Positions 57,001 through 64,000 of a stretch of 64,000 bases of DNA are shown one piece after another. Made by a program: the position numbers and the translations under genes. Each line of letters opens with the position of its first letter. The first letter of the stretch is position 1. A model generated the notes under the pieces. The model searched no databases and had not been told where the DNA came from. It was given only the letters and a program-made list of their open reading frames with translations. The stretch is from Edaphochlamys debaryana (Eukaryota > Chlorophyta > Chlorophyceae > Chlamydomonadales), in NCBI GenBank assembly GCA_016858145.1, contig JAEHOE010000067.1, forward strand, positions 1 through 64,000, given 5' to 3'.

Positions 57001-58846
57001 AAGGTTGGTTGGTACGGCAGGCGTACGGCAGGGATTGCGGGAGACACGCCGCCGCACACAGCTCGGTCGCACGCAGCTGCATCGGGGATGCGGGGACAAG
57101 CAAGGGGGTGGCGACGGTGCGCAGGAAGCCCGGCCCATCCCCGCGCGGTTCCGTGTTGTACCCGCCGTACACCCCAGATTGATGGTGATTTCCCCAAGTA
57201 CGGCAATGACGACGACCGCGCGGACGCGCTGGCCCAGTGGCTGACCACTACGTTCGCGGCCAAGCTCTCCAAGCAGCATACCTACCGGTGAGGAGGCCTG
57301 GCTCGTGGTGAAAAATGAACAAGTTCAGTCAGCAGCGACAGAGAAGGAAAGAGCAGGAAGGAGAGAAGGATGTGAAGTGTGGTGAATTGAAAGAGGGTTC
57401 ACCGGCACCGCACGGCAGGCCTCGAAATCCGTGCCCCCCGGCCCCCGGCCCCTCACCCGCACTTCCTGATGTGCTCTTGTCCACCTGCGGGCCCTTCATA
57501 TCCCCGTGTCACTCAAACGCCCCCACCTCGCACCTGCGTGCCCCGCCTTTTTCCCTCCAATTCCTACCCCGCAGGAACGCCATCCCCACGCTCTCCATAC
57601 TCACCATCACGTCCAACGTGGTGTACGGCAAGAAGACCGGATCCACGCCCGACGGACGCAAGAAGGGCTCGCCGTTTGCTCCCGGTGCGTGCATGTGCGC
57701 TGTGCTCCGCCGTACAATGTCGTACCGTACAGGCTGTGGGTGCGGTGCCAGCGGTCGGGCCCGTCTCTCGTGGTATACATAAGTCAGCTACCGGCGCCTC
57801 TCGGCTCGCGGCTTCGTGCCTTCGTTCGCTGACTTGATTGCAAGGCAACAACGCAGAAGCGTCGCACTTTGTATGCTGTCGCGTCGTGTCACGCTCTCGC
57901 TCACGCAAAACCCACCCCCGCCCCCCCGGTCTCTGTCCCCCCTGGCCCCAGGCGCCAACCCGCTCCACGGCCGCGACACGCACGGTACGTACATACGTAC
58001 GGCACATGGACGAGCCATGGACGAGCGGGGTGCATAGCACACGTGTACAGCGGCATAAATAAAAACTCAAAGTACGCCCCTCCGCCCTCTGCCGTACCCA
58101 CGTGCAGGCGCGCTGGCCTCCCTCAACTCTGTGGCCAAGCTGCCGTACGCGTACTGCCTGGACGGCATCTCCAACACCTTCTCGCTTGTGCCGCAGGTAC
58201 GGCAATACGGCGGTGCGCACGGGGGATGGACGCGCATGGGGCAGGAGCTCTCTTTTTGTGCGAAAGTACGGGCCACGCAGCTGGGACACGCACGGACCGG
58301 CCCCTCTACCCCGCCTCAACCCCACACCCCGACAGCACACTCGCAGCTGCACGTCTTAATCCGTTTCGGCTTCCTTTCGATCAGCCCGGATACTCACTGG
58401 ACTTCTTTCCACACCCACCCCACCCCACCCTGTCCGCCACCCAGGTCCTGGGCAAGGGCGGCGAGCGCGAGCGCTCCGCCAACCTGGCCGCCATCCTGGA
58501 CGGCTACTTCCAGGCGGGCGGCCACCACATCAACGTCAACGTGCTCAACCGCCAGATGCTCATGGACGCCGTGGAGCACCCGGAGAAGGTACGGCACTGT
58601 ACGGCGTCGCACTGCGCGGCGATGCGTGACTGATGATGGGTTCGGCTGGGGCACGTGCGTGGGCCGAGACCCGCGCAGGTCGATTCCCCGGACTGACCTC
58701 CGCCCCGCCTGCGCCCCTATCCGCCCCACGCCCCACAGTACCCCGGCCTCACCATCCGTGTGTCGGGCTATGCGGTGCACTTCGCGCGCCTGACCCGCGA
58801 GCAGCAGCTCGAGGTCATCGCGCGGACGTTTCACGACACCATGTAG
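51088..58846 (+). CDS. PFL1: Pyruvate formate-lyase (glycyl radical enzyme), 23 exons
   Basis: It converts pyruvate and CoA to formate and acetyl-CoA during dark, oxygen-free fermentation; in Chlamydomonas the enzyme is in plastids and mitochondria. Exons (all phases agree, 793 residues): 51088-51153, 51347-51496, 51844-51945, 52188-52292, 52551-52646, 52955-53103, 53287-53466, 53771-53803, 54047-54152, 54390-54499, 54833-54927, 55197-55282, 55504-55577, 55835-55934, 56196-56279, 56540-56612, 56825-57003, 57178-57287, 57575-57684, 57952-57984, 58108-58196, 58445-58588 and 58739-58846. Catalytic Cys-Cys is in IACCVSAM (about 454-455) and the radical Gly in RVSGYAV (about 768). The first two exons give a basic, Ala/Arg-rich organelle-targeting sequence. 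The start codon is the least certain part. Confidence 0.95.
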
Positions 58847-61062
58847 GTAGTAATAGTCAGGATTCGGTAGATCCTACCGTACCGCGGCATCTGTTCCGAG
58901 ATGCATTCGGATGGATGGTTTAGGGCGGGACCGAGTCCGGTCCGCGTGATTGGTAGCGTCAGAACCCGATGTACGTGCAACCAGATATGCTGTGTGCACA
59001 TGGCTTTGGTTCGCATCTGCCTGCCTGTGCCTGGTCAGGGTGCCAAAGAGGTGTTGATACAGATATCCCAACATTGGGATCCCCTTTGGCCGTGTAGTGG
59101 CCCCATCAAGCCGGGGCGGGATTGTGGATTACAGGATCGACAGAATTTATCTCCGCTGCAGAGCGCAGTGCTCGTGCGCCTGTGCGGCGCTTGTGTGGCT
59201 TGGATGTTCGATTGCGGCGCATGGCGTCTTTTGGTACTCATACCTAGGGGGCCATCGGTCGTGCCACGTCTTCTGCCCCCCTTTGAGGCGTTTACATGGT
59301 GGTTTGTCATTCCTTCATCCCGATTGAGTTCCACAGTCTTGCGGTGTGTATACCTCGTTTCGAAAGCGGAAACGTCCAGAAAGGATACGTCCGGGGCTCG
59401 AACAGAGCGTCCACTGGGGGCGGATCGAAGGGTCTTACAAGCCCAAGAGAGCCGTAGAAACTGGTTGGCGTGTGAAGCAAGACCCGCTTCTTCGTTCATT
59501 CATACATGGTCCAGTTGCAAGGCTTCTGGTGGACGATATCAGCGGGTGGTTCGGATGGCAACGGTTGGTTCCGTTGTAGATTGGTTGCATGGCGTGTGAT
59601 GGGAGGTAGCTATCGGGGAAAGCTCTGGCGGAGGTGGTTGGTTCAGGTGTGGGCTAGGTTCCCGTGGAGCGCGCTCAAAGCCCTTTCAGGTACCCCTGTG
59701 TGCCGTACCGTGTGCTGTGCGGCGAGGTGGTGGGGACGGAGTATTTGGGTTGACGCCTGGGGTTATTAAAGACAACGGGGCGTAGTGCCGCGGAGTCGTG
59801 GCGTCGCATTTCGTTGCACCTGGGGTGCATCATGAGGGCTTGGCCTTTTGACTCACCCCTTGCTTCAGGATCGCCTCCCTTTGTCGCATGGAGGCATGGC
59901 CCTGTGTGTTGGCCCTTAGAAGGCTCCCGGCGTATCGAGGCCCCTGCGGCCTCAAGCTCTGCGGCGCCATGGCGGTGGCGTTAGCACATGTCGTACAGCC
60001 CAGGGTTCGACACGCTCCCGAGCAGCGAGCAATCACACGCTCTTGCCAACGTTGCCGGTCTTTGCAGGGGGTCGGATGGAGGGCATAGGCTGGCGCGGTG
60101 GAGCCCAAGCAGCACGCCTCTGAAGGGGGGATGAATGAAAGCCTGTCCAGGGGTGGTGCGGACGGGGGAAGAAGAAAACAACGAAGCGAAGCGCTTGGTT
60201 GTGGCGTAGGGCGTGTTCCGCGGACTACGCAGACCTGTGGGGGGCTTACCGAGTGGTGGTAAGGACGGGGGAAACGGGTGGCCACGGTGCTACCGGGCCC
60301 TGGGTAGTGGGGTCTGTGGGACGTGGAGCGGCGTCTTGAGGTCACTTGGTCTCCTGGTCTTGCTCTTGGCCATGGGCAAGCAAGGCAGGGGGTAAGGCGA
60401 GAAGTGGAAGCGGGTTTGTGGCGATGTAGCAATTAGCAATTGGTAGGACCTACCCCCCCGGGGTAACCGAGGGTGGACTGATGAGGGGACGGTGGACGTT
60501 GCTGTGTTACTGACCCTCACTGCCTTACTAAGGCGGGACGTCTGGCTCATTACCCTTGATTACCTGATGGAACGGATCGGGAGCAGCGGGGGCAGTGCTC
60601 TTCCGGGAAGCGGCGGCTGCAGCGCACGACTAGAGTGTGACGCCAGCTGCTGTGTGGGCCCTCCGCAGACCGCAGGGTAACCGAGCGGGTAGCGAACAGG
60701 CACGAACAGGCGTCTTTACCCAGCTACCAAGCGCTACCTCCTTCCCTTAAACTATAGGAACCGTTGTGAGTACTCCTGTATAGGAAGTTTGTCAGCATGT
60801 GTCACCGCTCGCGGGTAGAGGCCCTGAAGTGGTTGAGGCCGCGGGGGCTTCGTGGAGGCAGCCCTGCGTGACCGAAACCTGGATCCAACCGGCGAAGGTA
60901 ATGACCCCGCGCACTTGCCACTCACTTCTCTCGCTTATACACGTTCCACCTCACTCTTGTCGCGATATATAGCTGTATGGAGACACAACGACATTTCGTT
61001 GCACGTCGCAGGGAAACAGCCCTACCGAGTGCGCTCGCATCGCGCGGAGTCACCGCCATCCA
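58847..61062. other. Intergenic region, possibly degraded transposon
   Basis: No exon chain or domain is recognised. The stretch from about 59100 to 60700 is richer in G and T on the plus strand than the neighbouring genes (repeated GTGGTTGG-like words), which suggests an inserted element. I see no reverse transcriptase, transposase or terminal repeats. The minus-strand frame at 59830-60432 has no recognisable motif. Confidence 0.4.
60966..60972 (+). promoter_or_regulatory. TATA-like element of the CAP protein gene
   Basis: TATATAG stands out in a GC-rich stretch about 90 bases before the ATG at 61063, a reasonable distance for a short 5' UTR. Confidence 0.45.
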
Positions 61063-63355
61063 ATGACGACGTGTAGCTTGGCAGCGTTTATCTTTCTGCT
61101 TTTTGCTCTAAGCTGCCATGCGGAGAGCCAGTCCCTTCGCGGGGCCGACCATGGTGCGTGCGCTCCGATGGAGAAGCGCGGCGCACGCCATGCGCCCAAG
61201 CGCTTGGATAGAGCGGTATGATCATAAGTCATGCCACACGGGCATGCACGCTGAAAGGTTTTCCTCCTTATCGCAGGGAACTCGCGATCCGCGAGCGCTA
61301 TAGATACGCACACAAGCCGGCGGCTGCTGGCCTGGAAACGGCCACCCCCGCCCCCATCGCTGCTACCCCCGCCCCGACGCGCGAGCCCCCCGCCTCCGCG
61401 AGCTACTTCCCCAGCGCCCACGCGGAAATCTCCCCCGCCCCCCCCCCGAGCCACCTCCCCTCCCCCTACCCGGAGACCCCCCCCACCCCCGCCCCGGCGG
61501 TCGCCTCCGCCGACCCCCAGGGCCTCCCCCCCACCCAGCTCGTTCCCACCACCCCCGCGCAAAGCCCCACCGCCACCGCCGCTGCGGAGGATTGCGCCCA
61601 CCGAGAAGGGAACCGCCTCCCCAGGGCCCCTGGCCGGCGGTGGCGGCTCCGCCCTTCTGGGAGGTGAGCCCCCTCCACCCCGGCCCCTAACCCCACCGAC
61701 CCTGCGTGCCCCTGATGCGGCTTCAAACGGTCTGGTTCCCCGCCCCCCGCATCGAAGCACCTCTCTACAACAACGTAACCCCCATCCCTCTCGCTACCAA
61801 TCGCTTCCCCCAGACGGCGACTGCCACGCTTCAGAGCCTTGCGGCACTCTGTGTTTGCCCTTCTCACGCCCTCCACCCGCCATGTACCCGCCCAACATCC
61901 CCGCACGCCCCATCCCCTTCCCCTCCCTCCCCTTCCCCAGGCGGCGACTGCCCAGACGCCCAGCGCCTGCTCGACGCGGCCAACCGCCTGAGGGCGCTGC
62001 ACGGCTCGCCCCCCCTGGAGTGGAGCACCCGCCTGGCGGCGCAGGCGCAGGCGTACGCCGACGAGCTGGCGGGCAGCCGGGGCTGCGCGCTGCGGCACGA
62101 CGCGGCCGGAGAGTGCCTGCTGCGCGTGAGTGGGGCTGTGGGGCCGCGGGGCCGTGGGGCTCTGGGGCTGTGTACTTTGGAACCGCCACGAGGCGGCGGG
62201 GGGGTGGGTGGGGAGAAAAGTTGACTGGAAAAAGCAACCACAGTCGCTTTGAGCTGAACTGAAATCAAGCGCATGGACCCCAGGGAGAGCCCCTGTCTGC
62301 TCCGAGCGGGACGGGGGCTGGAGGGAGGGAGGGTGGAGGGGACAGTGGGTAAAAGCATGGAGCATGTCACCCAGCTGGAGTGCGCATGCGCCACTGTGCT
62401 CCCTCGTTGTAACTGTCTCTCTCTCTCTCCCCCCCTCGCACATGCTGTCTAAGTCCAGGAGCTTTAGTCCTGGGGCCCCAGGGAGTGCAGAACTCCGGGT
62501 GACACCCCACATTTCCCCCTCCCGCCCCCCCCCCCCCCCGCCCTCCAACAGGTGAGCTCCGTGCCAGCGCCCGATGACTCATGCAGCAGCGCCGTGAATG
62601 CATGGTACGGCGAGCTGGCTTGGTACGACTTCAAAACCCCAAACGCGTACCGCGACAACTGGTCCAACAGCATCGGCCACTTCACTCAGCTGGTGGGTGG
62701 TTGGCGGTCAGTACTGCAGTTGGCCGCCATGCTAACGGTTTCCTATCCTGTCGCACGTGGCCCTCGTCTTCTAAGCGACTCCTTGTTTTACTTTGTGACG
62801 CTTATCCCTGTTTGTGGCTCTAATCCTTCAATCCGGCAGGTGTGGCGGGACTCGACCCAGATCGGCTGTGGCGTGGGCACCGCCGCCGAGCGCACCGTGT
62901 TCCCGTCCGGCAAGGTCTTCATGGGCGGCTGCAAGGCCATCGTGTGCCGCTTCGACCCGCCCGGCAACGCCGCCAGCGATGCGGCCTTCAAGGCCAACGG
63001 TGGGCAGGGAGCGAGCCAGCGGACGGTGGGCATGCCGTTACAGCCCACGGTTACCGTACAGCGTTTGCCGCACATACCGTACATCGCTTGGCTGCGCGGC
63101 GGGGCCAGCTGGGGCCGGCACGGTGTCTAGACTTGCCAGCCGGTCGCAGCGGGCTCGTGTGGCCGATGTGGGCTGCTTGGAGGGAGGACTGAGGCGTTGG
63201 GCGTCAGCCTCGGCCGGAGGGAGCGCGGGTGCCTGGTCTCGAGTTGGAAGCTTGGAACGAGGGCTGAGCTCCCGCTGAGGTCTGCCCCTCTGCCCCCTTG
63301 GCCCCGCCCTTACTTGCCGCCTGCAGTGCTACCACTCAAGTCTGCCACGGGCTAA
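61063..63355 (+). CDS. Secreted CAP/SCP (PR-1-like) domain protein with Pro-rich linker
   Basis: Six exons in phase: 61063-61153, 61277-61663, 61941-62125, 62552-62692, 62840-62999 and 63327-63355, giving 330 residues. The first exon gives a signal peptide (MTTCSLAAFIFLLFALSCHA). Residues about 31-155 are a Ser/Pro/Arg-rich stretch with PPPPP blocks, expected to be hydroxyproline-glycosylated. Residues about 160-325 form the CAP domain: LLDAANRLRALHGSPPLEWS, LAAQAQAYADELA, SSAVNAWYGELAWYDF, GHFTQLVWRDSTQIGCG and VCRFDPPGN, with paired Cys. The last exon completes FKANVLPL, the usual end of the family. It probably acts in the extracellular matrix; the specific role is unknown. Confidence 0.92.
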
Positions 63356-64000
63356 GGGCCTCCAGAGCGCCCCACATGCTGCTGATCAATCTTCGGATAG
63401 ACAGATCTATCCTCGGCGGATCTATCTGGCAGGAACCTGGAGGCCATCTAACGCATACTGGCATGGCTCTTACAGTCTTGAGCCTGACTGCGCGCCTCAC
63501 ATGCCGGGTTGCCTGGTCTGCTGTTGGCCGTCTAGGGGCGGGGTTTGGTGAGCGGTCCCCAGTCTAGTAAGTGCGGACAGTTGGTAAAGTGGGGGCGGGA
63601 TCATAGCAGACTTACGAGAGGAAGCAGGAAACCATAGCTTTGAGGCGGGTTAAAAGGTTGAGGGTTAAGGGTGGTCATCAGCAGGAGGTGGGCGCTGCAG
63701 CTCTAGTTAGAGCGTCAAACAGAGAGACACATTCATGCTGCCGTACAGGGGTTGGGACGAGCACCACCCCGAAACTTGTGCCGGCTGGATTGATTGCATA
63801 GGAGCCGGCCTAGTCGTCGATTGATGCTTAGACGTGATGTGCGTTAGCTGGACTTCTAGCCATGCTCGGGCCATTAGAACGACAGGCCCGGCATGATAAC
63901 GAGCGTGGGACCGCTTGTGCTCTGTCCAGATGTTGACCGTTAGTGATGAGTCATGATGATGATGTCTTGTTTGCAACGCTTCCTCCTCGGTTCTAACAAG
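63356..64000. other. Downstream flank, no gene seen
   Basis: This is the 3' flank of the CAP gene. It has a small palindrome (GATAGACAGATCTATC near 63396-63411) and no supported coding region. Confidence 0.5.

Noticed and set aside
59830..60432. 200-codon minus-strand frame in the region between PFL and the CAP gene
   Set aside because: No motif, no neighbouring exons and no start context. The composition fits chance in GC-rich DNA.
61466..62548. 360-codon open frame on the minus strand
   Set aside because: It overlaps the CAP protein exons, which have signal peptide, splice sites and family motifs on the plus strand.
1..64000. tRNA, rRNA or other structured RNA genes
   Set aside because: I looked for cloverleaf-like arms and conserved tRNA box sequences and saw no convincing case by eye. 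A covariance-model search would be decisive.

Overview
This looks like nuclear DNA of a volvocalean green alga (Chlamydomonadales). It is very GC-rich. Its genes are split by many short introns with C-rich 3' splice tracts, its secreted proteins carry Ser/Pro-rich (hydroxyproline-type) shafts, and chlorophyte genes such as pyruvate formate-lyase and PAP/fibrillin are present. I rebuilt exons by hand from splice sites and reading-frame phase. In five genes (GH28-like, valyl-tRNA synthetase, PAP/fibrillin, pyruvate formate-lyase, CAP) every join keeps frame.

Layout: 1-2151 (+) is the 3' part of a Pro-rich cell-wall glycoprotein gene. 2152-5720 is non-genic. 5723-11782 (-) is a two-ORF LINE retrotransposon carrying disabling mutations. 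12363-16252 (-) encodes a secreted GH28-like parallel beta-helix protein with a large Ala-rich tail. 17638-20073 (-) is a U-box E3 ligase pseudogene. 21183-37471 (-) is a 41-exon valyl-tRNA synthetase with an N-terminal GST-like domain. 38858-41432 (-) is a plastid PAP/fibrillin gene. 42186-42825 (+) is a small membrane protein with a 12-residue repeat. 44919 to about 49242 (-) is a formate/nitrite transporter. 51088-58846 (+) is a 23-exon pyruvate formate-lyase. 58847-61062 is non-genic. 61063-63355 (+) is a secreted CAP/SCP protein with a Pro-rich linker.

Two observations stand out. First, the formate/nitrite (FocA-type) channel gene and the formate-producing PFL gene are divergent neighbours sharing roughly 2 kb of upstream DNA, a eukaryotic arrangement reminiscent of bacterial focA-pflB. 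Second, many introns of the valyl-tRNA synthetase gene contain diverged copies of the edge of a neighbouring exon together with its splice site. One such array has eight copies, and one exon edge also appears inside an intron of the adjacent PAP gene.

Limits: no similarity search or transcript data could be used. Start codons of the transporter and PFL, the 5' part of the glycoprotein, and the 3' end of the U-box locus are uncertain.
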